This document shows, piece by piece, positions 13,210-26,700 of a stretch of 64,000 nt of DNA. Under the pieces are notes generated by a model. That model was not told where the DNA came from. It worked only from the letters and a program-made list of their open reading frames with translations, and ran no database searches. Numbering within the stretch: position 1 is the stretch's first letter; each line of letters opens with the position of its first letter. The DNA is taken from the NCBI GenBank assembly GCA_964058805.1, contig CAXKVV010002149.1:372001-436000 (forward strand), written 5' to 3'. This DNA is from Schoenoplectus triqueter (taxonomy: Eukaryota > Streptophyta > Magnoliopsida > Poales > Cyperaceae). A program made the translations under genes and the position numbers.

Positions 13210-16200
13210 GCGTCGGGTCCCGTTTTCATGTTTTGTGCGTCAGGACTCATTTGCGGCGGTTCCGAGGGCGTCGGGTCTCGTTTTCATGTTTTGCGCGCCC
13301 GAACTCGTTTTCTGCGGTACCGAGGGTGTCGGGTCCCGTTTTCATGTTTTCCGCTCCCGAACATGTTTTTGGAAGTACCGACGGCGTCGGGTCCCGTTTT
13401 CATGTTTTACTCGCCCGAATTCGTTTTCAGCGGTACCGACGGTGCCGTGTCTCGTTTTCATGTTTTGCGTGCCGGGACTCGTTTTCGACGGTACCGAGGT
13501 CGGCAGGTCCTGTTTTCATGTTTTGCGCACCCGGACTCGTTTTCGGCGGTACCGAGGGCGTCGGGTCCCGTTTTCATGTTTTGCGCGCTCGGACTCGTTA
13601 TCGTTAGTATCGAGGGCGTCGGGTCCCGTTTTAATATTTTGCGTGCCCGGACTCATTTTTGGCGTTTCCGAGGGCGTCGGGTTCCGTTTTCATGTTTTGC
13701 GCGCCCGGACTCATTTTCTGCGGTACCGAGGGCGTCAGATCCCGTTTTCATGTTTTCCGTTGCCGGACATATTTTTGGGAGTATCGAGGGCGTCGGGTCC
13801 AATTTTCATGTTTTGAGCTCCCGGACTCGTTTTCGGCTGTTCCGAGGGCGTCGGGTCCCAATTTCATGTTTTGCGCGCCCGGACTCGTTTTCGGCGGTAC
13901 CGAGGGCGTCGGGTCCCGTTTTCATGTTTTGCTCGCCCGGATTCGTTTTCAGCGGTACCGACGGCGTCGGGTCCTGTTTTCATGTTTTGCGCGCCCGGAC
14001 ACGTTTTCGACGGTACCGAGGTCGTCGGGACCCGTTTTCATGTTTTACGCGCTCAGACTCATTTTCGGCGGTACCGAGGGCGTCGGTTCCCGTTTTCATG
14101 TTTTGCGCCCCTAGACTCATTTTCGGCGGTACCGAGGGCGTCTGGTCCCGTTTTCATGTTTTGCGCTTTCGGACTCGTTTTCAGCGGTGCCGAGTGCGTC
14201 GGGTCTCATTTTCATGTTTTGTGCGCCCGGACTCATTTTCGGCGGTTCCGAGAGCGCCGGGTCCCATTTTCATGTTTTGCGCGCCCGGACTCATATTCGG
14301 CGGTTCTGAGGGCGTCGGCTTCCGTTTTCATGTTTTGCGCGCCCGGACTCCTCTTCGGCGGTGCCGAGGGCGTCGGGTCCCGTTTTCTGCTCCCGAACAT
14401 GTTTTTGGGAGTACCGAGGGCGTCGGGTCCCGTTTTCTAGTTTTGCGCTCCCGAACTCGTTTTCGGTGGTACCGAGGGTGTCGGATCCCGTTTTCACGTT
14501 TTGCTCGCCCGAACTCGTTTTCGGCGGTACCGACGGCGTCGGGTGCCGTTTTCATGTTTTGCGCGCCCGGACTAGTTTTCGACGGTACCGAGGGCGTCTG
14601 GTCCCGTTTTCATGTTTTGCGCGCCCGGACTCATTTTCGGCGGTTCCGAGGGCGTCGGGTCCCGTTTTCATGTTTTGCGCGTCCGGACTCGTTTTCGGCC
14701 GTGCCGAGTGCGTCGGGTCCCGTTTTAATGTTTTGTGTGCCCGGACTCGTATTCGGCCGTTCCGAGTGCGTCGGGTCCCGTTTTCATGTTGTGCGCGCCC
14801 GGACTCGTTTTCGGCGGTACCGAGGGCGTCAGGTCCCGTTTTCATGTTTTCCGCTCCCGGACATGTGTTTGGGAGTACCGAGGGCGTCGGGTTCCGTTTT
14901 CAAGTTTTACGCTCCCGGACTCGTTTTCGGCGGTACCGAGGGCGTCAGGTCCCGTTTTCATGTTTTCGGCTCCCGGACATGTGTTTGGGAGTACCGAGGG
15001 CGTCGGGTCCCGTTTTCAAGTTTTACGCTCCCGGACTTGTTTTCGGCGGTACCGAGGGCATCGGGTCCCGTTTTCATGTTTTACTCGCTCGGACTTATTT
15101 TCGGCAGTACTAAGGGCGTCGGGTCCCGTTTTCATGTTTTGCGCGCCCGAACTCGTTTTCATTAGTACCGAGGGCGTCGGGTTCCGTTTTCATGTTTTGC
15201 GCGCCCGGACTCATTTTCGTCAGCACCGAGGGCGTCGGGTCCCATTTTCAGACTCGTTTTTCGCGTTTCCGAGGGCGTCGGGTCCCGTTTTCATGTTTTG
15301 TGCGCCCGAACTCGTTTTAAGCCGTGCCGAGGGCGTCAGGTCCCGTTTTCATGTATTGCGCGCCCGGACACATTTTCGGCGGTTCCGAGGGCGTCGGGTG
15401 CCGTTTTCATGCTATGCGCGCCCGGACTCGTTTTCGGCGGTACCGAGGGTGTCAGGTCCCGTTTTCATGTTTTGCGGTCACGGACTCATTTTCGGCCGTC
15501 CCGTTTTCATGTTTTCCGCTCCCGGACATGTTTTTTGGAGTACTGAGTGCGCCGGGTCTTGTTTTCATGTTTAGCGCGCCAGGACTCATTTTCGACCGTG
15601 CCGTGGTCGTCGGGTCCCGTTTTCATATTTTGCGCTACCGGATTCGTTTTCGACGGTATCGTGGGTGTCGGGTCCCGTTTTCATATTTTGCGCTACCGGA
15701 TTCGTTTTCGACGGTATCGTGGGTGTCGGGTCCCGTTTTCATATTTTGCGCTACCGGATTCGTTTTCGACGGTATCGTGGGTGTCGGGTCCCGATTTCAT
15801 GTTTTGCGCTCCCGGACTCGTTATCTGCGGTTCCGCGGGCGTCGAGTCCCGTTTTCATGTTTTCCGCTCCCGGACACATTTTCCGTGGTGCCGAGGGCGT
15901 CGGGTCTCGTTTTCATGTTTTGCGCGCCCGGACCCGTTTTCGGCGGTACCGAGGCCGTCGGGTCCCGTTTTCATGTTTTGCGCGCCTAGACTCATTTTCG
16001 GCGGTACCGAGGGCGTCGGGTCCCGTTTTCTTGTTTTTGCGCCCGGACTCGTGTTAGGCTGTGCCGAGGGCGTCGGGTTCCGTTTTTATGTATTGCTCGC
16101 CCGGACTCGTTTTCGGCGATATCGAGGGTGTCGGGTCCCGTTTTCATGTTTTGCGCACCCGGACTCGTTTTCGTCGGTACCGAGGACGTCGGGTCCCGTT

Positions 16201-16861
16201 TTCATGTTTTGCGCGCCCGGACACATTGTCGGAGGTATGGAGTGAGCCGGTCCCGTTTTCATGTTTTGCGCGTCCGGACTCATTTTCGGCGGTACCGAGG
16301 TCTTCGGGTCCCGTTTTCATGTTTTGCGCCCCCGAACTCGCGTTCGGCGGTATCGAGGGCATCGAGTCCTGTTTTCTTGTTTTGCGAGCCAGGACTCTTT
16401 TTCACCCGTGCCGTGGTCGTCCGGTCCCGTTTTCATGTTTTGCGTGCCCGGACTCGTTTTCGGCGGTTTCGAGGGCGTCGGGTCCCATTTCATATTTTGC
16501 GCGTCCAAACTCATTTTCGGCGGTACCGAGGTCGTCGAGTCCCGTTTTCATATGTTGTGCTACCGGACTCGTTTTCGATGGTATCGAGGGCGTCATATCC
16601 CGTTTTCATGTTTTGCGCGCCCGGACTCGTTTTAGGCAGTGCCGAGGGCGTCGGGTCCCGTTTTCATGCATTGCGCGCCCGGACTCATTTTCGGCTGTAC
16701 CGAGGGTGTCGGGTGCCGTTTTCATGTTATGCTCGCCCGGACTCTTTTTCGGCGGTATTGAGGGCGTCAGGTCCCGTTTTCATGTTTTGCGCGCCCGGAC
16801 TCGTTTTCGGTCGTCCCGTTTTCATTTTTTCCGCTCCCAGACATGTTATTTGGAGTACTGA
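13208..16861. repeat. Long-range segment copy A of 58-bp satellite
   Basis: This 3654-bp block (exactly 63 x 58) is followed by a closely similar block starting at 16862. A convenient anchor is a GAATTC variant of the unit at 13416, which reappears at 17070, 21194, 23660 and 25284. Copy A keeps the CAGATCCCG...CCGTTGCCGG variant (near 13738) seen also near 10628, which appears to be the older state. Confidence 0.8.
15612..15785. repeat. Three identical consecutive 58-bp units
   Basis: Units starting at 15612, 15670 and 15728 are letter-for-letter identical and share the rare variants CATATTTTGCGCTACCGG, ATTCG and GTATCGTGGGTGTC. Elsewhere neighbouring units differ at several positions. The related place in another segment (about 19288) has this unit once, followed by a different one. 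This is a fresh local triplication, by slippage or one-unit unequal exchange. Confidence 0.9.
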
Positions 16862-19800
16862 GTGCGTCGGGTCCCGTTTTCATGTTTTGTGCGCCAGGAC
16901 TCATTTGTGGCGGTTCCGAGGGCGTCGGGTCTCGTTTTCATGTTTTGCGCGCCCGAACTCGTTTTCTGCGGTACCGAGGGTGTCGGGTCCCGTTTTCATG
17001 TTTTCCGCTCCCGAACATGTTTTTGGAAGTACCGACGGCGTCGGGTCCCGTTTTCATGTTTTACTCGCCCGAATTCGTTTTCAGCGGTACCGACGGTGCC
17101 GGGTCTCGTTTTCATGTTTTGCGTGCCTGGACTCATTTTCGACGGTACCGAGGTCGGCAAGTCCTGTTTTCATGTTTTGCGCACCCGGACTCGTTTTCGG
17201 CGGTACCGAGGGCGTCAGGTCCCGTTTTCATGCTTTGCGCGCCCGGACTCGTTTTCGTCAGTATCGAGGGCGTCGGGTCCCGTTTTAATATTTTGCGTTC
17301 CCGGACTCGTTTTTGGCGTTTCCGAGGGCGTCGGGTTCCGTTTTCATGTTTTGCGCGCCCGGACTCGTTTTCTGCGGTACCGAGGGCGTCAGATCCCGTT
17401 TTCATGTTTTCCGTTGCCGGACATATTTTTGGGAGTATCGAGGGCGTCGGGTCCAATTTTCATGTTTTGAGCTCCCGGACTCGTTTTCGGCTGTTCCGAG
17501 GGCGTCGGGTCCCAATTTCATGTTTTGCGCGCCCGGACTCGTTTTCGGCGGTACCGAGGGCGTCGGGTCCCGTTTTCATGTTTTGCTAGCCCGGATTCGT
17601 TTTCAGCGGTACCAACGGCGTCGGGTCCTATTTTCCTGTTTTGCGCGCCCGGACACGTTTTCGACGGTACCGAGGTCGTCGGGTCCCGTTTTCATGTTTT
17701 ACGCGCTCAGACTCATTTTCGGCGGTACCGAGGGCGTCGGTTCCCGTTTACATGTTTTGCGCCCCTAGACTCATTTTCGGCGGTACCGAGGGCGTCTGGT
17801 CCCGTTTTCATGTTTTGCGCTTTCGGACTCGTTTTCAGCGGTGCCGAGTGCGTCGGGTCTCGTTTTTATGTTTTGCGCGCCCAAACTCATTTTCGGCGGT
17901 TCCGAGGGCGTCGGGTCCCATTTTCATGTTTTGTGCGCCCGGACTCGTTTTCGGCGGTTCCGAGAGCGCCGGGTCCCGTTTTCATGTTTTGCCCGCCCGG
18001 ACTCATATTCGGCGGTTCCGAGTGCGTCGGCTTCCGTTTTCATGTTTTGCGCTCCCGGACTCCTGTTCGGCGGTACCGAGGGCGTCGGGTCCCGTTTTCA
18101 AGTTTTCTGCTCCCGAACATGTTTTTGTTAGTACCGAGGGCGTCGGGTCCCGTTTTCTAGTTTTGCGCTCCCGAACTCGTTTTCGGCGGTACCGAGGGTG
18201 TCGGGTCCCGTTTTATCGTTTTGCTCGCCCGGACTAGTTTTCGACGGTACCGAGGGCGTCGGGTCCCGTTTTCATGTTTTGCGCGCCCGGACACGTTTTC
18301 GACGGTACCGAGGTCGTCGGGTCCCGTTTTCATGTTTTACGCGCTCAGACTCATTTTCGGCGGTACCGAGGGCGTCGGTTCTCGTTTACATGTTTTGCGC
18401 CCCTAGACTCATTTTCGGCGGTACCGAGGGCGTCGGGTCCCGTTTTCATGTTGTGCTCGCCCGAACTCGTTTTCGGCGGTACCGAGGGCGTCAGGTCCCG
18501 TTTTCATGTTTTCCGCTCCCGGACATGTGTTTGGGAGTACCGAGGGCGTCGGGTCCCGTTTTCAAGTTTTACGCTCCCGGACTCGTTTTCGGCGGTACCG
18601 AGGGCATCGGGTCCCGTTTTCATGTTTTACTCACCCGGACTTATTTTCGGCAGTACTGAGGGCGTCGGGTCCCGTTTTCATGTTTTGCGCGCCCGAACTC
18701 GTTTTCATTAGTACCGAGGGCGTCGGGTCCCGTTTTAATGTTTTGCGCGCCCGGACTCATTTTCGTCAGCACCGAGGGCGTCGGGTCCCATTTTCAGACT
18801 CGTTTTTCGCGTTTCCGAGGGCGTCGGGTCCCGTTTTCATGTTTTGTGCGCCCGAACTCGTTTTAAGCCGTGCCGAGGGCGTCGGGTCCCGTTTTCATGT
18901 ATTGCGCGCCCGGACACATTTTCGGCAGTTCCGAGGGTGTCGGGTGCCGTTTTCATGCTATGCGCGTCCGGACTCGTTTTCGGCGGTACCGAGGGTGTCA
19001 GGTCCCGTTTTGATGTTTTGCGGTCACAGACTCATTTTCGGCCGTCCCGTTTTCATGTTTTCCGCTCCCGGACATGTTTTTTGGAGTACTGAGTGCGTCG
19101 GGTCCTGTTTTCATGTTTAGCGCGCCAGGACTCGTTTTCGACCGTGCCGTGGTCGTCGGGTCCCGTTTTCATGATTTGCGCGCCCGAACTCATTTTCTGC
19201 GGTTCCGACGGCGTCGAGTCCCGTTTCATATTTTGCGCGTCCAGACTCGTTTTCGGCGGTACCGAGGTCGTCGGGTCCCGTTTTCATATTTTGCGCTACC
19301 GGATTCGTTTTCGACGGTATCGTGGGTGTCGGGTCCCGTTTTCATGTTTTGCGCTACTGGACTCGTTTTCGACGGGATCGAGGGCGTCGGGTCCCGTTTT
19401 CATGTTTTGCGCGCCCGGATTATGTTTAGGCCGTGCCGAGGGGGTCGGGTCCCGTTTTCATGTATTGCGCGCCCGGACTCGTTTTCGACGGTACCGAGGG
19501 TGTCGGGCCCTGTTTTCATGTTTTGCGCCCTCGGACTCGTTTTCGGCGGTTCCGAGGGCGTCGGGTGCCGTTTTCATGTTATGCGCGCCCGGACTCATTT
19601 TCGGCGGTACTGAGGGCGTGGGGTCCCGTTTTCATGTTGTGCGCGCCCGGACTCGTTTTCGTCGGTACCGAGGGCGTCGGGTCCCGTTTTCATGTTTTGC
19701 GCGCTCGGACTCGTTTTGCACGGTACCGAGGGCGTTGGGTCCCGTTTTACAGTTTTGCGCGCCCGAACTCGTTTTCGACGGTTCCGAGGGCGTCGGGTAT

Positions 19801-20985
19801 CGTTTTCATGTTTTGCGCGCCCGGACTCATTTTCGGCGGTTCCGAGGGCGTCGGGTCCCGATTTCATGTTTTGCGCTCCCGGACTCGTTTTCTGCGGTTC
19901 CGAGGGCGTCGAGTCCCGTTTTCATGTTTTCCGCTCCCGGACACATTTTCCGTGGTGCCGAGGGCGTCGGGTCTCGTTTTCATGTTTTGCGCGCCCGGAC
20001 CCGTTTTCGGCGGTACCGAGGCCGTCGGGTCCCGTTTTCATGTTTTGCGCGCCTCGACTTATTTTCGGCGGTACCGAGGGCGTCGGGTCCCGTTTTCTTG
20101 TTTTGCGCCCGGACTCGTGTTAGGCTGTGCCGAGGGCGTCGGGTTCCGTTTTTATGTATTGCTCGCCCGGACTCGTTTTCGGCGATATCGAGGGTGTCGG
20201 GTCCCGTTTTCATGTTTTGCGCGCCCGGACTCGTATTCGGCGGTTCCGAGGGCGTCGGGTCCCGTTTTTATGTTTTGTGCGCCCGGACTCGTTTTCGTCG
20301 GTACCGAGGACGTCGGGTCCCGTTTTCATGTTTTGCGCGCCCGGACACATTGTCAGAGGTATGGAGTGAGCCGGTCCCGTTTTCATGTTTTGCGCGTCCG
20401 GACTCATTTTCGGCGGTACCGAGGTCTTCGGGTCCCGTTTTCATGTTTTGCGCCCCCGAACTCGCGTTCGGCGGTATCGAGGGCATCGGGTCCTGTTTTC
20501 ATGTTTTGCGAGCCAGGACTCTTTTTCAGCCGTGCCGTGGTCGTCAGGTCCCGTTTTCATGTTTTGCGTGCCCGGACTCGTTTTCGGCGGTTTCGAGGTT
20601 GTCGGGTCCCGTTTCATATTTTGCGCGTCCAAACTCATTTTCGGCGGTACCGAGGTCGTCGAGTCCCGTTTTCATATGTTGTGCTACCGGACTCGTTTTC
20701 GATGGTATCGAGGGCGTCATATCCCGTTTTCATGTTTTGCGCGCCCGGACTCGTTTTAGGCAGTGCCGAGGGCGTCGGGTCCCGTTTTCATGCATTGCGC
20801 GCCCGGACTCATTTTCGGCTGTACCGAGGGTGTCGGGTGCCGTTTTCATGTTATGCTCGCCCGGACTCATTTTCGGCGGTATCGAGGGCGTCAGGTCCCG
20901 TTTTCATGTTTTGCGCGCCCGGACTCGTTTTCGGTCGTCCCGTTTTCATTTTTTCCGCTCCCAGACATGTTATTTGGAGTACTGA
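16862..20985. repeat. Long-range segment copy B of 58-bp satellite
   Basis: Copy B starts with the same composite-marker exit sequence as copy A and follows it closely. The next anchor is 4124 bp further on (71 x 58 + 6), so copy B contains extra units and small indels relative to copy A. It keeps the older CAGATCCCG...CCGTTGCC variant near 17391. It lacks the derived variants shared by the three later copies. Confidence 0.75.
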
Positions 20986-23451
20986 GTGCGTCGGGTCCCG
21001 TTTTCATGTTTTGTGCGCCAGGACTCATTTGTGGCGGTTCCGAGGGCGTCGGGTCTCGTTTTCATGTTTTGCGCGCCCGAACTCGTTTTCTGCGGTACCG
21101 AGGGTGTCGGGTCCCGTTTTCATGTTTTCCGCTCCCGAACATGTTTTTGGATGTACCGACGGCGTCGGGTCCCGTTTTCATGTTTTACTCTTCCGAATTC
21201 GTTTTCAGCGGTACCGACGGTGCCGGGTCTCGTTTTCATGTTTTGCGTGCCTGGACTCATTTTCGACGGTACCGAGGTCGGCAGGTCCTGTTTTCATGTT
21301 TTGCGCACCCGGACTCGTTTTCGGCGGTACCGAGGGCGTCGGGTCCCGTTTTCATGTTTTGCGCGCCCGGACTCGTTTTCGTCAGTATCGAGGGCGTCGG
21401 GTCCCGTTTTAATATTTTGCGTGCCAGGACTCGTTTTTGGCGTTTCCGAGGGCGTCGGGTTCCGTTTTCATGTTTTGCGCGCCCGGACTCGTTTTCTGCG
21501 GTACCGAGGGCGTCAGATACCGTTTTCATGTTTTCTGTTGCCGGACATATTTTTGGGAGTATCGAGGGCGTCGGGTCCAATTTTCATGTTTTGAGCTCCC
21601 GGACTCGTTTTCGGCTGTTCCGAGGGCGTCGGGTCCCAATTTCATGTTTTACGCGCCCGGACTCGTTTTCGGCGGTACCGAGGGCGTCGGGTCCCGTTTT
21701 CATGTTTTGCTCGCCCGGATTCGTTTTCAACGGTATCGACGGCGTCGGGTCCTGTTTTGCGCGCCCGGACACGTTTTCGACGGTACCGAGGTCGTCGGGT
21801 CCCGTTTTCATGTTTTACGCGCTCAGACTCATTTTCGGCGGTACCGAGGGCGTCGGTTCCCGTTTTCATGTTTTGCGCCCCTAGACTCATTTTCGGCGGT
21901 ACCGAGGGCGTCTGGTCCCGTTTTCATGTTTTGCGCTTTCGGACTCGTTTTCAGCTGTGCCGAGTGCGTCGGGTCTCGTTTTTATGTTTTGCGCGCCCAG
22001 ACTCATTTTCGGCGGTTCCGAGGGCGTCGGGTCCCATTTTCATGTTTTGTGCGCCCGGACTCGTTTTCGGCGGTTCCGAGAGCGCCGGGTCCCGTTTTCA
22101 TGTTTTGCGCGCCCGGACTCATATTCGGCGGTTCCGAGGGCGTCGGCTTCCGTTTTCATGTTTTGCGCGCCCGGAGTCCTGTTCGGCGGTACCGAGGGCG
22201 TCGGGTCCCGTTTTCAAGTTTTCTGCTCCCGAACATGTTTTTGGGAGTACCGAGGGCGTCGGGTCCCGTTTTCTAGTTTTGCGCTCCCGGACTCATTTTC
22301 GGCGGTTCCGAGGGCGTCGGGTCCCGATTTCATGTTTTGCGCTCCCGGACTCGTTTTCTGCGGTTCCGAGGGCGTCGAGTCCCGTTTTCATGTTTTCCGC
22401 TCCCGGACACATTTTCCGTGGTGCCGAGGGCGTCGGGTCTCGTTTTCATGTTTTGCGCGCCCGGACCCGTTTTCGGCGGTACCGAGGCCGTCGGGTCCCG
22501 TTTTCATGTTTTGCGCGCCTCGACTCATTTTCGGCGGTACCGAGGGCGTCGGGTCCCGTTTTCTTGTTTTGCGCCCGGACTCGTGTTAGGCTGTGCCGAG
22601 GGCGTCGGGTTCCGTTTTTATGTATTGCTCGCCCGGACTCGTTTTCGGCGATATCGAGGGTGTCGGGTCCCGTTTTCATGTTTTGCGCGCCCGGACTCGT
22701 ATTCGGCGGTTCCGAGGGCGTCGGATCCCGTTTTCATGTTTTGTGCGCCCGGACTCGTTTTCGTCGGTACCGAGGACGTCGGGTCCCGTTTTCATGTTTT
22801 GCGCGCCCGAACACATTGTCGGAGGTATGGAGTGAGCCGGTCCCGTTTTCATGTTTTGCGCGTCCGGACTCATTTTCGGCGGTACCGAGGTCTTCGGGTC
22901 CCGTTTTCATGTTTTGCGCCCCCGAACTCGCGTTCGGCGGTATCGAGGGCATCGGGTCCTGTTTTCATGTTTTGCGAGCCAGGACTCTTTTTCAGCCGTG
23001 CCGTGGTCGTCAGGTCCCGTTTTCATGTTTTGCGTGCCCGGACTCGTTTTCGGCGGTTTCGAGGTTGTCGGGTCCCGTTTCATATTTTGCGCGTCCAAAC
23101 TCATTTTCGGCGGTACCGAGGTCGTCGAGTCCCGTTTTCATATGTTGTGCTACCGGACTCGTTTTCGATGGTATCGAGGGCGTCATATCCCGTTTTCATG
23201 TTTTGCGCGCCCGGACTCGTTTTAGGCAGTGCCGAGGGCGTCGGGTCCCGTTTTCATGCATTGCGCGCCCGGACTCATTTTCGGCTGTACCGAGGGTGTC
23301 GGGTGCCGTTTTCATGTTATGCTCGCCCGGACTCATTTTCGGCGGTATCGAGGGCGTCAGGTCCCGTTTTCATGTTTTGCGCGCCCGGACTCGTTTTCGG
23401 TCGTCCCGTTTTCATTTTTTCCGCTCCCAGACATGTTATTTGGAGTACTGA
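20986..23451. repeat. Long-range segment copy C of 58-bp satellite
   Basis: A 2466-bp block whose anchor lies at 21194. It shares with copies D and E the derived variants CAGATACCG and TTTTCTGTTGCCGG (near 21513), which copies A and B lack. The next anchor is at 23660. Because 2466 is not a multiple of 58, short units are included. Confidence 0.75.
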
Positions 23452-25158
23452 GTGCGTCGGGTCCCGTTTTCATGTTTTGTGCGCCAGGACTCATTTGCGG
23501 CGGTTCCGAGGGAGTCGGGTCTCGTTTTCATGTTTTGCGCGCCCGAACTCGTTTTCTGCGGTACCAAGGGTGTCGGGTCCCGTTTTCATGTTTTCCGCTC
23601 CCGAACATGTTTTTGGAAGTACCGACGGCGTCGGGTCCCGTTTTCATGTTTTACTCGCCCGAATTCGTTTTCAGCGGTACCGACGGTGCCGGGTCTCGTT
23701 TTCATGTTTTGCGTGCCTGGACTCATTTTCGACGGTACCGAGGTCGGCAGGTCCTGTTTTCATGTTTTGCGCACCCGGACTCGTTTTCGGCGGTACCGAG
23801 GGCGTCGGGTCCCGTTTTCATGTTTTGCGCGCCCGGACTCGTTTTCGTCAGTATCGAGGGCGTCGGGTCCCGTTTTAATATTTTGCGTGCCCGGACTCAT
23901 TTTTGGCGTTTCCGAGGGCGTCGGGTTCCGTTTTCATGTTTTGCGCGCCCGGACTCGTTTTCTGCGGTACCGAGGGCGTCAGATACCGTTTTCATGTTTT
24001 CTGTTGCCGGACATATTTTTGGGAGTATCGAGGGCGTCGGGTCCAATTTTCATGTTTTGAGCTCCCGGACTCGTTTTCGGCTGTTCCGAGGGCGTCGGGT
24101 CCCAATTTCATGTTTTACGCGCCCGGACTCGTTTTCGGCGGTACCGAGGGCGTCGGGTCCCGTTTTCATGTTTTGCTCGCCCGGATTCGTTTTCAGCGGT
24201 ACCGACGGCGTCGGGTCCTGTTTTCCTGTTTTGCGCGCCCGGACACGTTTTCGACGGTACCGAGGTCGTCGGGTCCCGTTTTCATGTTTTACGCGCTCAG
24301 ACTCATTTTCGGCGGTACCGAGGGCGTCGGTTCCCATTTTCATGTTTTGCGCCCCTAGACTCATTTTCGGCTGTACCGAGGGCGTCTGGTCCCGTTTTCA
24401 TGTTTTGCGCTTTCGGACTCGTTTTCAGCTGTGCCGAGTGCGTCGGGTCTCGTTTTTATGTTTTGCGCGCCCAGACTCATTTTCGGCGGTTCCGAGGGCG
24501 TCGGGTGCCATTTTCATGTTTTGTGCGCCCGGACTCGTTTTCGGCGGTTCCGAGAGCGCCGGGTCCCGTTTTCATGTTTTGCGCGCCCGGACTCATATTC
24601 GGCGGTTCCGAGGGCGTCGGCTTCCGTTTTCATGTTTTGCGCGCCCGGACTCCTGTTCGGCGGTACCGAGGGCGTCGGGTCCCGTTTTCAAGTTTTCTGC
24701 TCCCGAACATGTTTTTGGGAGTACCGAGGGCGTCGGGTCCCGTTTTCTAGTTTTGCGCTCCCGAACTCATTTTCGGCGGTACCGAGGGTGTCGGGTCCCG
24801 TTTTCACGTTTTGCTCGCCCGGACTAGTTTTCGACGGTACCGAGGGCGTCGGGTCCCGTTTTCATGTTTTGCGTGCCCGGACTAGTTTTCGACGGTACCG
24901 AGGGCGTCAGGTCCCGTTTTCATGTTTTGCGCGCCCGGACACATTTTCGGCGGTTCCGAGGGCGTCGGGTCCCGTTTTCATGTTTTGCGTGTCCGGACTC
25001 GTTTTCGGCCGTGCCGAGTGCGTCAGGTCCCGTTTTAATGTTTTGTGTGCCCGGACTCGTATTCGGCGATTCCGAGTGCGTCGGGTCCCGTTTTCATGTT
25101 GTGCGCGCCCGGACTCGTTTTCGGCGGTACTGAGGGCGTCAGGTCCCGTTTTCATGTT
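23452..25158. repeat. Long-range segment copy D of 58-bp satellite
   Basis: Shares the derived CAGATACCG and TCTGTTGCC variants with copy C. It also carries GGTACCAAGGG near 23565, where copies A-C read GGTACCGAGGG. That private change is repeated exactly 1624 bp later (28 x 58) in copy E, so D is the direct parent or sister of E. Confidence 0.8.
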
Positions 25159-26700
25159 TTGCGCGCCCGAACTCGTTTTCTGCGGTACCAAGGGTGTCGG
25201 GTCCCGTTTTCATGTTTTCCGCTCCCGAACATGTTTTTGGAAGTACCGACGGCGTCGGGTCCCGTTTTCATGTTTTACTCGCCCGAATTCGTTTTCAGCG
25301 GTACCGACGGTGCCGGGTCTCGTTTTCATGTTTTGCGTGCCTGGACTCATTTTCGACGGTACCGAGGTCGGCAGGTCCTGTTTTCATGTTTTGCGCACCC
25401 GGACTCGTTTTCGGCGGTACCGAGGGCATCGGGTCCCGTTTTCATGTTTTGCGCGCCCGGACTCGTTTTCGTCAGTATCGAGGGCGTCGGGTCCCGTTTT
25501 AATATTTTGCGTGCCCGGACTCATTTTTGGCGTTTCCGAGGGCGTCGGGTTCCGTTTTCATGTTTTGCGCGCCCGGACTCGTTTTCTGCGGTACCGAGGG
25601 CGTCAGATACCGTTTTCATGTTTTCTGTTGCCGGACATATTTTTGGGAGTATCGAGGGCGTCGGGTCCAATTTTCATGTTTTGAGCTCCCGGACTCGTTT
25701 TCGGCTGTTCCGAGGGCGTCGGGTCCCAATTTCATGTTTTGCGCGCCCGGACTCGTTTTCGGCAGTACCGAGGGCGTCGGGTCCCGTTTTCATGTTTTGC
25801 TCGCCCGGATTCGTTTTCAGCGGTACCGACGGCGTCGGGTCCTGTTTTGCGCGCCCGGACACGTTTTCGACGGTACCGAGGTCGTCGGGTCCCGTTTTCA
25901 TGTTTTACGCGCTCAGACTCATTTTCGGCGTTACCGAGGGCGTCGGTTCCCGTTTTCATGTTTTGCGCCCCTAGACTCATTTTCGGCGGTATCGAGGGCG
26001 TCTGGTCCCGTTTTCATGTTTTGCGCTTTCGGACTCGTTTTCAGCGGTGCCGAGTGCGTCGGGTCTCGTTTTTATGTTTTGCGCGCCCAGACTCTTTTTC
26101 GGCGGTTCCGAGGGCGTCGGGTCCCATTTTCATGTTTTGTGCGCCCGGACTCGTTTTCGGCGGTTCCGAGAGCGCCGGGTCCCGTTTTCATGTTTTGCGC
26201 GCCCGGACTCATATTCGGCGGTTCCGAGGGCGTCGGCTTCCATTTTCGTGTTTTGCGCGCCCGGACTCCTGTTCGGCGGTACCGAGGGCGTCGGGTCCCG
26301 TTTTCTAGTTTTGCTCTCCCGAACTCGTTTTCGACGGTACCGAGGGTGTCGGGTCCCGTTTTCACGTTTTGCTCGCCCGAACTCGTTTTCGGCGGTACCG
26401 ACGGCGTCGGGTCCCGTTTTCATGTTTTGCGCGCCCGGACTAGTTTTCGACGGTACCGAGGGCGTCGGGTCCCGTTTTCATGTTTTGCGCGCCCGGACAC
26501 ATTTTCGGCGGTTCCGAGGGCGTCGGGTCCCGTTTTTATGTTTTGCGCGTCCGGACTCGTTTTCGGCCGTGCCGAGTGTGTCGGGTCCCGTTTTAATGTT
26601 TTGTGTGCCCGGACTCGTATTCGGCGGTTCCGAGTGCGTCGGGTCCCGTTTTCATGTTTTCCGCTCCCGGAAATGTGTTTGGGAGAACCGAGGGCGTCGG
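25159..26700. repeat. Long-range segment copy E of 58-bp satellite
   Basis: A tandem copy of segment D at an offset of exactly 28 units at its start. It carries the same GGTACCAAGGG change (near 25189) and the same CAGATACCG variant (near 25604). An 8-bp loss near 25845 and later a one-unit loss reduce the offset to about 1558 bp by 26600. The right end is approximate. Confidence 0.75.
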
